The notes: generated from the letters alone by a model not told the origin. A stretch of DNA of 64,000 nucleotides from Aculops lycopersici (GCA_015350385.1 WNKI01000003.1:126644-190643), one strand, 5' to 3'; counted from the stretch's first letter, positions 12,105 through 22,526 are shown. Made by a program: numbers and translations.

Positions 12105-12478
12105 TCAACAACTTCGTAGTTGCACATCGAAAGTTATTTCTCTGGCCGTGATGCTCTCTAAAATTAATCGAGATTCATTTTGTGTCTTAAATCTAAATCC
12201 AGAGCTATCTCGTTGAGTATCATAAGTTGCTACCAAAGTGGCATGTGCGGGTTGAGGATTATGTTGTTTAGTGTCAAATCGGATGTTGAAAGGAATGTGC
12301 GGAATAGAAAGAGTCTTCGTAATGCCAAATATCATGTATGTAACATGGTCAATAATTGGGTGGATTCAGTCACACTATTCTAAATGTGGATTATCATCAT
12401 AATTGTGATCATGGCGCAAAACCGTTCGCAATGTTGCAATGATATCGATGCAACAAAAACGATCATCACTCTTGCCAT
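12105..12478 (-). CDS. Candidate small secreted protein with a YbaY-like beta domain (structure unproven)
   Basis: The minus strand between PSMB3 and the GTSF1-like gene encodes, over 12105-12335, a segment with alternating beta-strand pattern. IPHIPFNIRFD, a histidine/proline linker, HATLVATYDTQRDSSGFRF and ITFDVQL resemble the second half of the YbaY/type III pilotin-like family (P.PF.l.yD...d......a.i.d..G.l.f.t). Upstream at 12476-12478 an ATG starts MARVMIVFVASISL, which would serve as a signal peptide, and a TATA box lies about 70 bases before it. The two parts are in different frames or separated by stops, so an intron or frame disruption must be assumed; I could not find convincing splice sites. 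It could be a broken gene or coincidence. The similarity is judged by eye. Confidence 0.27.
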
Positions 12479-12545
12479 CGAGTGGATGGCGACAATAACA
12501 CGTGTCGGCGCAATACAGAAGGACCAGTCCACGCGAATAGGCGAT

Positions 12546-12553
12546 TTTATAAA
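12546..12553. promoter_or_regulatory. Overlapping TATA boxes on both strands
   Basis: The stretch TTTATAAA reads TATAAA on each strand (plus 12548-12553, minus 12546-12551), within a longer TA-rich run to about 12561. On the plus strand it stands about 160 bases before the GTSF1-like ATG. On the minus strand it stands about 70 bases before the candidate secreted-protein ATG at 12478. Confidence 0.45.
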
Positions 12554-12709
12554 TATATATAAGGAAACAGTTTGAGTTTCTTCCTCGTCATAATAATCAC
12601 TCAAAGTTCAATAGAAAACTCATCATTATCAAATCAATTCAGCTTATAATATAATCATCAAATCTATTAATAAGAAGCAAACAAGTCGACAATACTATAA
12701 TCTAGAATT

Positions 12710-13108
12710 ATGGCTTATTTCCAACGCGGCGACGAGCGCGATCAATTGATACGATGTAATATTTGTGGGGTTAATGTGGCCGAAAGAAGCCTTATTGTTC
12801 ACAAGACCAAGTGTGCAATCTCACCTCTTCATGGTCATAAATTGAAAGAGGGCAAGCTTGAAAGATGTCCCTATGATTCCTGCCATTTCTACACACCGGC
12901 TCAGAAGAAGGATCATTTTGAGTTCTGTGTCAAATACCAAGGTAAATTGTTGAGCGACTACCAGGAAAAATGCCGAGCATCACTACAGGCGAGGCCGGAC
13001 GCTATATCGGCCATATCAAAGCCAGATCCTCTCAAGTCATTCGAGCCGGCAAATAGCGGTTGGAATAATGATGCCGATAATGCGAAGATTCGCTTCTCTG
13101 GTTGGTGA
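12710..13108 (+). CDS. CHHC zinc-finger protein, GTSF1/Asterix-like
   Basis: A 132-residue protein with two small zinc knuckles. The second is a textbook U11-48K-type CHHC finger: C53-x5-H59-x9-H69-x3-C73. The first (C16-x2-C19-x11-H31-x3-C35) has the C-terminal H-x3-C but replaces the usual C-x5-H half with CxxC. The C-terminal tail is acidic to polar and ends with two tryptophans in SGW contexts, as in GTSF1 proteins, where tail tryptophans contact PIWI. GTSF1 (Asterix) binds tRNA-like RNA and stimulates PIWI slicing or silencing of transposons in germ cells. Other CHHC proteins (U11-48K, TRM13) are much longer. The subfamily assignment is inference. Confidence 0.6.
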   Translation: MAYFQRGDERDQLIRCNICGVNVAERSLIVHKTKCAISPLHGHKLKEGKLERCPYDSCHFYTPAQKKDHFEFCVKYQGKLLSDYQEKCRASLQARPDAISAISKPDPLKSFEPANSGWNNDADNAKIRFSGW

Positions 13109-13169
13109 CTCAGCCTTTCCCATGTTTTCAGTATTGACCTCCATAATAATCGACATATTCGCTCTGCCA

Positions 13170-13175
13170 AATAAA
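13170..13175 (+). terminator. Poly(A) signal of the GTSF1-like gene
   Basis: AATAAA about 60 bases after the stop. The convergent NOP9 gene ends at 13236, so the 3' ends nearly touch. Confidence 0.65.
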
Positions 13176-13235
13176 ATATCATTGATAGTTATGTTACTTC
13201 TAGCTTACAATACATGATATAGCTTAATGATTTAA

Positions 13236-14765
13236 TTAATCCCTGTATTTTGATGAGTAGTCGTCTCGCCTGTATGGATTATATGTTCTCTTGGTTGGCC
13301 TCTCTTTGTAGTCATCATTGTCGCGTTGGTGATAGTTGCGTTTCAAGTTATCTTGTCTCCATGCACCTCTATCTGATCCAGCACTAGTGCCATTGTAGCC
13401 TCCTTGGTAGCCACCATGAGGTCTTCCTCGCATGTGCGAGTTGCCGCCCATGTTTCCATGACCCTCTCGTCCCCCATGATGATGGTGATGGTCACCGCGA
13501 TGGTGGTTGTTGAAGGGGCGCGGACCATGGCTACTCCCTGGACCAGATGGATTATAACGCCTAGGACCGCCACCACCGGAACCGCCACTATAAGCTCCAA
13601 TGGGTGCTGGCCGGCAGAGTTCTTCCATGATCTTCTCCTTGAGGGCCTGATCTCCATTGTTCATGAGATGATCAACAATACGCGTTCCAAATCTATCTTG
13701 TTGCAATATACTATAGGAGCCCATTAGCTTATAAACAAATTCATTCTTTGATACAACTGGAACTGTTTCGGATTGGAGAAACGATTCGACAACATGACTA
13801 CCACTTTTGTCAGTGGCTACTGTTATTGATTCATTTCGATCTAATACGAGGAAACTCTTTGATATCTCGTAAGTGTTCTTGTATCGGAATATATACTGTA
13901 ACATGAGGGATCCATGGAGCCAAACTGAGTTGCTCTTATCATGGGTTTTTGGTTTTGCTGGATCAGTGAAGAGCATGAAAGGTACTAGTGTTCCTTTTCT
14001 TCTATTTTCCTCCGTGATATAATAAGCGTCCATGAGTGCGTCAATAAATTTCTCTTGAGCATTAGGAAACTTAATACAAGCCTTGGCGAGACAAACACCG
14101 ATTCCAGGACGATTAAAACTGAATATAGCATCCAATTTTGGATGAATCTCGTCGGTGACTTCGTTGTAAAGTTCCTCAGTTTGTGCTGCATCAATTAGTC
14201 TTTGGACCACAAAATTTGCAATATCATCTTGCCACATGGGTTCTAGTTTACCTTTCAAATGTTTGCTCCAAATTTTCTTGAGTCTCGATTCCGAGGCAAC
14301 CAATATGATTGTCTCAACTAGATATGCGCTAACTGAGTTTGTTACAATAGATTTGGTCACTTCCTCTGAGCCAAATATAATCTCTATGCAACGTTTTACA
14401 ACATCATCACATAGATCGGTGGATCTGACTTTAAGTACAAATAATAGATGTTGAATGATTGATGTACCACGGCCCGTCATAAGTTCCTCTAACTTCTTTC
14501 TCGGCCTCTTGATAACTAATTCTTCTGCAAATTTTCGCAATAGTCTCTTGTAATTGCTTGGCAATTCCTTGATCACCATATCCTTTTCAATTTCCTCACT
14601 AATGCTAGTCTTCATTCCAAAGCCCATCGTCTTTCTAGACCAATTTCTACCTACTCTAACACCGCCAAGATTTTCTAGAACCTCAATGAGCCTCTGCTGG
14701 CCACCAGGTTCGCCAATAAAATCTTCCATTCGTTCGATGCTTGTTTCAAAATGTGTTAAATCCAT
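13236..14765 (-). CDS. NOP9: Nucleolar pumilio-repeat protein NOP9
   Basis: A 509-residue protein with pumilio-type alpha repeats. Recognisable repeat cores are IANFVVQRLIDAA (about residue 182), ATDKSGSHVVESFLQS (about 317) and QQDRFGTRIVDHLMNNG (about 353); these are typical of NOP9, which binds pre-rRNA and delays ITS1 cleavage during 40S assembly. The human protein is about 636 residues with 11 repeats. The N-terminus here begins well inside the family alignment, so an upstream exon may be missing or the protein may be short. After residue 385 comes a Gly/Arg/His-rich tail (GGSGGGGPRR, poly-His, MRGRPHGGYQGG) and a basic end (RPTKRTYNPYRR), which looks like an RGG RNA-binding tail with nuclear signal. 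It converges on the GTSF1-like gene. Confidence 0.8.
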   Translation of the reverse strand: MDLTHFETSIERMEDFIGEPGGQQRLIEVLENLGGVRVGRNWSRKTMGFGMKTSISEEIEKDMVIKELPSNYKRLLRKFAEELVIKRPRKKLEELMTGRGTSIIQHLLFVLKVRSTDLCDDVVKRCIEIIFGSEEVTKSIVTNSVSAYLVETIILVASESRLKKIWSKHLKGKLEPMWQDDIANFVVQRLIDAAQTEELYNEVTDEIHPKLDAIFSFNRPGIGVCLAKACIKFPNAQEKFIDALMDAYYITEENRRKGTLVPFMLFTDPAKPKTHDKSNSVWLHGSLMLQYIFRYKNTYEISKSFLVLDRNESITVATDKSGSHVVESFLQSETVPVVSKNEFVYKLMGSYSILQQDRFGTRIVDHLMNNGDQALKEKIMEELCRPAPIGAYSGGSGGGGPRRYNPSGPGSSHGPRPFNNHHRGDHHHHHGGREGHGNMGGNSHMRGRPHGGYQGGYNGTSAGSDRGAWRQDNLKRNYHQRDNDDYKERPTKRTYNPYRRDDYSSKYRD

Positions 14766-15689
14766 ATTGTTATATATTAGATTAATCCTTTAATTGGTAA
14801 TACTTGGATTTTTATATGAATGGTTGTTTTATTGTTATATATAATGATGATAGTAATAATAATAATGTAATGTGATTGTGGTGATGATGTTAATGGAGAT
14901 GTTGATGTTGATGCTGATGAGAGATGACGACGATTTGGCGAAAGTTCCCACAATGCCGCTCTCCGTGTTATCTCCATGCGCCAACGTGGAGCAGAACGCG
15001 CAGCAGCCGATTGTGGGTTTGTAAGCAGCTTTTTTCGCGATAGGGATTTAGAGTAAGTCAGGGTAGTCAAAAGATAGTTCATTGGGTTGCCAGCAGTGGT
15101 GCAGTGTGGTTTTGGGGCCAATAGAAATTTTGCAGTAGCAGCTTTCTCTTTGTTGGTATACCGCTGCCTGTGCTGCGTGTCCCAAAATCACCTCACGCTT
15201 TAATCAGGCATCAGCGCCGCTCGCGGCGACAAATGAACTAAATATTGTGCCAACATTGCTGGAAACTGCTGGTCAAACTTGCATACACAATAGGGGATCT
15301 GTGTGGAAAAAGTTTCGCGAAAACTTTGTGCAGGGAAAAAGCCCGTAGTTGAAAGCAATTCTGATACGCAAACGCGCGCTCCACGCGCTCAAGCAAGGAT
15401 AGATAATTCTCTTGGAGATTAGCGCATTCGCACTCATGTGATTCTGCTTTCGCTCTCGCGAATTTTTCCCTTTGTTCTCACTGGCGACTGCTCGGTGAAC
15501 ATCGAGGGCTCGTCTCGGTGCATCTAGGGTATTTTCTGGCGCACTAATACATGCAATGCTAATCGTAATACTTGTTCTTCTCTAGAGCTTTTACAGGTTT
15601 TGTTGCAACAATTATATCCAGCGTAACCCTAAAATTCAATCGCATACAAAGCATTCGTTACGCGCCCATCTGAAATTGCACATAACCAA
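14766..15689. promoter_or_regulatory. Intergenic region between NOP9 and the two-cistron gene
   Basis: About 920 bases between divergent genes. An open frame at 14777-15121 on the minus strand is adjacent to NOP9 but has a low-complexity Ile/Thr run from an AT-rich repeat and no family resemblance. If NOP9 has an upstream exon it would lie here. The plus strand around 15180-15560 is CpG-rich, compatible with a promoter. Confidence 0.4.
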
Positions 15690-15830
15690 ATGTCCACTCT
15701 ACCAAAAAACAACAGGTACCTTTGTCAGTCCATAATGAGGTAAACCTTTTCCGTTCCATCTAAATAATATTCGTACCTTAGAAACATAGCTTGGGAAAAT
15801 ACACAGTTGGTATTATCAAACAAACAATGA
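15690..15830 (+). CDS. Candidate first cistron: very short peptide, spliced
   Basis: An ATG at 15690 opens MSTLPKNN. A donor after base 15715 (AACAG/GTACCT) and the acceptor TTAG at 15781 give a 66-base intron and a 24-residue product ending at the TGA 15828-15830. A second possible donor (GAG/GTAAAC after 15739) gives a 42-base intron and a 32-residue product in the same frame. Without splicing the frame stops after 17 codons. The TGA overlaps the ATG of the next frame as ATGA. It could be a regulatory upstream ORF or a true microprotein; I do not recognise the peptide. Confidence 0.4.
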
Positions 15831-16087
15831 CTAGACGTAGAGGATTAAAGGGTGGTAAGAGTGCTAAGGCCAATGCCGCCAATCAAGCATCTAGTGTCAC
15901 AACACCAGACAAAAACCTGACTAACGCTACCAAGAATACCCAAGTTTCTCCATCATCTAAAGAGAATAGAGACGTCGACAAGGGGTCAGCAAATAGGACA
16001 ATCATATACCTGGGCAATAGGGCTGATTTGGCTGCGAAGGCGGAGATATTAGCAGATGCAGTTCCATTTCGTCAGCCGTATCAGTGA
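15827..16087 (+). CDS. Small basic protein of unknown function (second cistron)
   Basis: An 86-residue protein starting at the ATG that overlaps the preceding stop by ATGA. The N-terminus is strongly basic (MTRRRGLKGGKSAKAN), the middle is Ser/Thr/Asn-rich and disordered, and the C-terminus holds a short structured-looking segment (RTIIYLGNRADLAAKAEILADAV). The open frame extends further upstream without an ATG, but exon 1 cannot supply a start in that frame. A poly(A) signal at 16168 follows, so it is the 3' end of a transcript. I do not recognise a family. Confidence 0.55.
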   Translation: MTRRRGLKGGKSAKANAANQASSVTTPDKNLTNATKNTQVSPSSKENRDVDKGSANRTIIYLGNRADLAAKAEILADAVPFRQPYQ

Positions 16088-16167
16088 TTGATTTGAGGTG
16101 CTCTAGCATCATCAATGTTAACATAACCACCAAAATCAGCTCAAGCTTATATTTGATCACTACAAGC

Positions 16168-16173
16168 AATAAA
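16168..16173 (+). terminator. Poly(A) signal of the two-cistron gene
   Basis: AATAAA 80 bases after the second-cistron stop. It lies 80 bases from a minus-strand AATAAA at 16253, marking two convergent 3' ends. Confidence 0.6.
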
Positions 16174-16252
16174 TTGTTACACAATGTACACCTAACTCTG
16201 AACTCGTGAGTTTGTTTGCTATCGTCGTGGTTCAAATGTCGCTGTTTTGTTC

Positions 16253-16258
16253 TTTATT
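16253..16258 (-). terminator. Poly(A) signal of the candidate membrane-protein gene
   Basis: AATAAA on the minus strand about 120 bases past the stop at 16379. It supports the idea that the hydrophobic frame at 16379-16660 is a real terminal exon. Confidence 0.45.
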
Positions 16259-16378
16259 ATTGATGCGCTTGGCTTGGAGGTTATGTAGACGTTGATTCCG
16301 ATGATATGGATTGTCAACTGGTGAACTCTTCTGTAACAGTTGAATCAAATATCCTCCATTCGCTCGACCTGAACCGAT

Positions 16379-16660
16379 CTATCGTCGTTTTAGGACGTCG
16401 CGGTCGGAACTTGGATAGTCAGGAAACAAATCTAGTTTCTTAACCCTAATTCTGTTCGCAACTAACAAGGCAACAAGTGTACAATTGAGTTTGCAAACCA
16501 GAACAACAAACCATAAGTTATCCCAAATGGTACTCAACGAGCTGTGAAATAATATTGTTACATGCAGAGCCCGGTTTTGGTTCACTTCGCTGGACAGTGG
16601 CGAGTTTAGACACAGGAACAAACGAACGACGACACAATAAGGCAACAACAAACTGACCAC
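16379..16660 (-). CDS. Candidate terminal exon of a membrane protein
   Basis: The minus-strand frame has no ATG at its start, as expected of an internal or terminal exon. It encodes a hydrophobic stretch (ALHVTILFHSSLSTIW), a second membrane helix (NLWFVVLVCKLNCTLVALLV) and a basic cytosolic tail ending LKRR at a stop, then a poly(A) signal. Possible acceptors lie near 16590 and 16650. The protein family is not recognised; a TLC- or other multi-pass fold is only a guess. It may belong with the candidate exons near 24.5-25.0 kb, which would make the gene about 8.6 kb long with large introns. Confidence 0.4.
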   Translation of the reverse strand: MVSLLLPYCVVVRLFLCLNSPLSSEVNQNRALHVTILFHSSLSTIWDNLWFVVLVCKLNCTLVALLVANRIRVKKLDLFPDYPSSDRDVLKRR

Positions 16661-17429
16661 TCGGTGCCAGTTTTATGGTTACGAGTTGCACAACAACACC
16701 TGCTGATGTACCTGTAATCGTTGTTTCCAGCACTTCCACTTGGATGGCGCCACTTCCACTTGTTAGTTGGAGTTCACGTCACGAGCAGCTGAAAGCTGAG
16801 AGTTTCCGTCCCTCGAGGCAAATCGGCTCATTTGCGTCACAACATTCAAGTGGCCACTTTTGGCCCACCACTCTCCAGTTTCGCTCTTTCTCTCCCCTCG
16901 AAAAGCGCTTGACTTGAACAACAAGTGTTTCCAAGAAGGAGAGTCGAGGGGAAGTTTGAGTGGCCAAGTATTAACATTAACGTCAAGTTTACATTTTGAA
17001 TGATTGAGTTGCCCAACGTGAGCGGAAACGTCGCTGCCGTCGATGGCGACCACTCGACGATGGAGCAATGGTTAGCGAAAGATTACATAATGTTACACTT
17101 CAGGTAAGCCGGCTCCCATTGGCCGCTCACTTGGTTCGCTTGTTGATGTTGCTATTTCGCCTCTCGGTTAACACGGAATAGAGAGTGAGTTGATTTTAAC
17201 ATCAACAATAATAACAGCAATAGCAACAACAGAGCCACCAGCAAGTTAACTTTGGCTTGCTCTCTATCTCGCTATAAAGGCTTCAAATGGCTCTCTAGTG
17301 TTGCCACCACTACCATTGCCGCTATTACTACTACCATTTCTAACACAACTACTATTACAACTACTACCATCACCACTAATACTATCGCAGCAACCGAAAC
17401 CGAGGACTACACTTGTTGGCCGTCGCCGC

Positions 17430-17453
17430 TGTTGTTGTTGTTGTTGTTGTTGT
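17430..17453. repeat. (TTG)n microsatellite
   Basis: Eight TTG/GTT units. The neighbouring 17.3-17.4 kb is also rich in ACT/ATT triplets, giving overlapping spurious open frames. Confidence 0.9.
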
Positions 17454-19394
17454 GTTTTCAACAGCAACATTCAATCTTCATCGCCTTTTGCTACACACTT
17501 ACAATCATTTTGCTCTGCTCTGCTCTCACCACACTCCAACTCTAGTTGACCAATTTAAAATGTGAAAGTCCATTACCTGTAACCAGCAATCGGCAGGATC
17601 GCTCGATGTTTACGTAGCTGCTGTTGTTATCACAGTTGTTGCCAATCGGTGGCCGCCGTAGCGAGTGTCGGCAGTTTTGGTTGCTGGCATTGCGTACGAC
17701 CACAACCACCACAAATACAACTACAACCTGGAAAGTGGGGTAAGAATGGCACGTATCGTTGCACTCACACTTTCACATCTCATCAGATTCGTGCAAAACC
17801 TTCCGCTTAGAGAGCTCGCGAAAGGGAACGGAAGGGGAGAGGAGGGAGGGTGAGTGAGGGAAAAGAGGCAAAGGGAAAGCGGAAGCGCCAAGGCAAGCGG
17901 AGGCTCAATCTCCAAAACTACCGCCATCGGCGATGGAATTTGGATAGTCAGAGGCTAATGACGGCAAACACTTATTGCAGATGGATGAGTGTGTTGAAGC
18001 GTCGGTGGCGGCAACACCAGCGAGAGTCGAGCTCAGATTGGCAAGCCAACTTCCTAGCAAGTGGCCACTACTATCACTACTTCCACTTCTACTTCTATTA
18101 CTGCGAATGGTGCCGCATCAATCTATCCATCTCTCCTGCTCATGGGCAAAAGCAGAGGCAGAGGCACAGGCAAAGGTAGCAACAACAGCACCAACGGCAC
18201 CGGACATTCGATGCCCGTACTCTAATCCAACGAACGCGAGCGATGGACATACAAGAGAGCCTCGGATTCATCTATCCATCTCAGCTTCCATCCATCCATC
18301 CATCTCAATGCCGGCCATTTGGTGTGCCGGCAACCCACGTTACCGTTACATTGAATGCAAGCACAACGAGTTGGCATGGCACTGGAAACTTACCTTACAC
18401 TTCTCGCTCGCTCGCTCGCCCGCCCTGCCGCCACTACTCGCCCCTCGCAACTCGCGAGTCCCGACTAGACTCCCCATTCGACCCACACAACTTGCCAGTG
18501 ATGGGCTCATTTTTGACCGCTGCGATCAACAATCTGTCTTGATCGCTAACCGACAGCAACAACTTGTTGCTCTTTCTATTGCCATTGCGGGCTTGCCTCG
18601 TCGTCATCGTAGTGGTCGCCGACGTCTCGTCGTCCTCCTCTTGGTTTTCCTCGTTGCTCGCGACCATGAGCTTGCCATGAATCTTGTTCGACTAGTTGAT
18701 CCTTGGGCTCGGCTAACAATCTCATTGGCGAGCTCATTGTATGCGCACCGCGAGCGAGACCGATTTCCGGAACTCGCCGGCTTGATTGCTTACCGGCTGG
18801 CATGAGGTGCGCGCAAGCAGCTTCCTCATCCATCTCTCGTCGACAGTCTTAGTTTACCCGCTGGCTAGCCGGTTGCGATGGTGAGATTTGTTGCTTAACC
18901 CCTGCAACCACCACTACCACCGCCACCAGGCGATCCACCAAGACGGCCAGCTACATCGAGCGCCTAAGATCGGAGGCTTTGTCTTGGCTAGGTGCGCGAC
19001 TTGGACTTGGGTCAGGTGGCTGCGCTCGGCTCGCAAATTGGATTGAGCGATTGAATAGTGTGTGTAGCTGCGTTCACCTTTAGTGATGACGAGACAAGAG
19101 GCTGAAAAATGAGAGTGAGGGCCGATGTTGTTGTTGTTGCTGCTACGTCGTGTTGCTATGACAGCCGCTTATTGGCAAGCTTGGGCAGGTGGTGTTCGGA
19201 TGAGGCGCTTTGAATTGAGACGCAAGAGCCGAGGAGGTAGCAGCTCAGTTGGTGGAGCTTGCAATTTTTAATTCTCAGCTAACTGACAAGAGAGACTGAG
19301 GGGCAAACGCGCATTAGAGATGCCCAAGTTGGATTAAAAGCGTGCCTAGTGATACAGATCGGCAAGCACCACCAGCCAAGTTGTGTGCATCGTG

Positions 19395-19431
19395 GGCCAT
19401 CGAGTGTTGCTCATTGCAACACTCGATGGCC
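19395..19431. repeat. Perfect inverted repeat, 16-base arms, 5-base loop
   Basis: GGCCATCGAGTGTTGC, loop TCATT, then its exact reverse complement. It lies in non-coding DNA. The stem could form a hairpin in DNA or RNA. No long flanking similarity was seen. Confidence 0.95.
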
Positions 19432-19872
19432 TCCCATTGTAAGTCTAGGCTACACGACCACCACGACTACGATGATGACGACCAATGGCGCCGATCTATC
19501 CTCAACTCGCTCGTGTGGACAGATTGCGTTTGGCTAACATGAACATACAGCTTAGTTGCCCGCGAGTAGCGATTGGCTGACCATGATAGATCGACGGCTG
19601 CCTAGCTGACCGGCCGACCGACCGGATAGAAGCCCATTGAGCCGGCAAATTTATCCAAATTTACCGGCTCATCAAGCCCTCGGCTGCATGCTGGCTAGCT
19701 TCGTCGCCATCGCCATTGGATATCGCAATAGTCGCTTGGTCGACAACATCATCGACACAACACAACACAACACAACTCCCAGTTAGCTGGAGCCGAGCAC
19801 AATACCAGGTACAGGTAGCTCGCCATCAGCATCCCTCTAGCTCGTCAACCTGGTTGCTCGCTTGGGAAAACT

Positions 19873-19911
19873 CGTAGTAGTAGTAGTAGTAGTAGTCGTC
19901 GTCGTCGTCGC
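19873..19911. repeat. (TAG)n-(TCG)n compound microsatellite
   Basis: About eight TAG units run directly into five TCG units in non-coding DNA. Confidence 0.9.
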
Positions 19912-22492
19912 CGTTGTTATTGCTGACGAGCCGTCGCGCGATTCAAGCTGTGAGAGAGTCTGCTGATGAGGGCAGAGCAACAAATCAGCTTAAGCGCGAA
20001 CGTCGAATGAAACTGGCAGGAAAGGGAGCATCAGGTGCTACCAATACTTATGAGCGATGACGTAACTCGAGCGCATAAACGAAGCCCGGCGAAAGGAGAC
20101 ACAAGATGCCGCCAAGCTCCTTGCGTCACTCTACTTCACGGCGTCGTCGTCTTTCAATGTGTCCGTTTGCAACAAAGATGGATTTCTTATGATGGAATCG
20201 TCTCGCCGAAAACAACTGCTCAACTCCATCTCTACGGATTCCGCCGTGGCTCTCGAATGGGTTCGGCTGTAGCCATCGACTGATCATCTAGACCTCAGCC
20301 TCGTCTAATCACCCTGCTTGTCTTTCGCTCACTGTTTTTTAGTTTTTTTTGCAGTGTCTAGTTAATTCAAATGGACTAAACTAGACCAGAGGAAAGGGAG
20401 AAGCTGAAATGGAAACTCTCGCTCATTTAAAATGATAAATGTAACCATCACGTCATCGTCTTTCGCTGCACCAGCTCCTACTCCTACCTGTTGACTTGCT
20501 GTACGGCACACTTTATGGCCAAGCAACCAAGCAACTAGCCAGCGAGCCACCGACTAATTTCACCTCGTACCTGGCCAACTTCGTGAAATGGCCAGCGCAT
20601 GACGCATTGGTGATGCTTGGTGTCGGTCAGTTGGCCAATAGTTCAATTTTTTCCCTTCAACCATCAAAGATGCTCTCATCTTCTCTCTCTCTCTCCCTCT
20701 CGAGTCGACTTGGCGCGCAAATTAATGCCATGCGATACTTGTCAGTAGCCCTCGACCTCATCGTGGTCAATTCGCCGGCTGCTCGGTTTGTTTGTTGGCC
20801 GTTGGGGTTATCCTGTGAGTTGTATCCGTCCTCATCTAATCCTCTCTTATACTTTTGCTCCTTCCATTGGTTTGCCTGGCCAATTTTCTTAAATTGCCTT
20901 CAAAGAGCTGAAATAAAACAAAACTGGCAAAACCACGATTGCCTAAGAGAAATAGTGAGAGAAGTTAGCAGACCGACGAATTGTTGTTGTTGTTGTTAGA
21001 TTACAATAACAATTGCGCGCGGCTCAATTTACCCTACACACCAGACAGGCGAGCCAATTGGTCGGCCAGTTTGCTGGTCGCTTGGCCATGCCAGCGGTGC
21101 ACAGGTGAACGAGAGCCAACAGGTGAGTTGGGGTATGCAAATGCACCTGTTTATGCGCGTCTCCGGTTTCCCAATAAGCGACTAGCCGATGGCATCCAAC
21201 TGCCATCACGCTGCCCTCTCAGCTCTAGACCAAAGTGGCTCAAAATCGTTAGCTAACTTCCGAGATGACTGCCTCTAAACTCCGTGGTTAGCATTGAGTA
21301 TTGTTGAGGTTGGTGTTGGTGTTGCTGTTGGTCAGTTAACTAGCGTTTGAAAGCGGCGAAACTGGCAACAGGTAGTAATCTTGCGGTATCTTTGCCGCGA
21401 TCGATACAGATCAAATCTCGCCTCCGGGGATTTGAGTCTCAGTTTGATGGTTGGTTTGTGGCGATAGACGAGAAGAAGCTGAGACCAAAATGGAAATGGA
21501 AACCGCAAGTTAGTTTAGTGATGATTCTACCACTATTCTTGTGCACGATTCGAATATAAACCGACAGGCCAACTGTGTGCTCCTATCGGTCGCCTTTAAC
21601 CTCCCTCCAGACTGACACTGATACTCCTTTCGTCGTTGGTCTGCTCGATTGATGAGCCTCCCAGTCAGGCGAGAATCGCGGCAACGAGTCGTAATAATAA
21701 ACCATTGAATTAATGAGGATGACCAACAAGTGGCTAGGCGGGCGAAAAGCATAGATCTGAACAGAACAAAAGCCATTGGAACACGACAATGGCAACAGCA
21801 ACAATCGTCGGCCAGGTGTAGCTAACCTGGAGGTTGTTCATTTGCCGGCCTCCTCCAGAGCTCGCTTTCGTTTCGCTCGTTGCGTTTAGTCTAGTTTGGT
21901 TTGGTTTGATTGCAGCAACAAGTGTTTCTAGGCTCATCGGACTTCCTGTTGCCATTGATTGACTGGCAATAATAACATCGTCGTCGTCGTCGATTACATG
22001 AGCGACGAATTTCAATTGTGGCAGTTGATTATATGGCCTCACAAGTTTTGCGTTTGTTTTTTGTGAAGAACTTCACGCCAACTAAATTTACGATCGCACT
22101 GACCACCGCAGAGAATGGCAACATAAACCTCAACTTCCACTGGATCCACTCCGACCAACCAACTAAATTTGAGCGGAGCCTAGCTTAGCAATTTCAAGAT
22201 CATCGGTCGTGTTGGTTGCTCCCCTGTCCATCACCGTTAACAATGCGGCATTCAGAGATTCCTAATTCAAGGTCTAGCTGTCGCTTTAACAATGACTGCG
22301 AATGTGGCAAACACTCTCGAGGTGATAGCCACACAGATAAACTCAACAAGTTGCCGCCCGCAACAACAACAACAACAACAGCAGCAGCAGCAACGGCAAC
22401 ATTCTCAATGCCAACAACAACTATTGCGACTACTGCCACTTCTGCTACAATACCATGTAATAGCAACACACCGGCGACCACCTCCAATGAAT

Positions 22493-22526
22493 GAGTTGGT
22501 GTTGCCTTTTGTGGCAACACCAACTC
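22493..22526. repeat. Perfect inverted repeat, 14-base arms, 6-base loop
   Basis: GAGTTGGTGTTGCC, loop TTTTGT, then GGCAACACCAACTC. A short, perfect stem in the gene-poor stretch. Confidence 0.95.
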
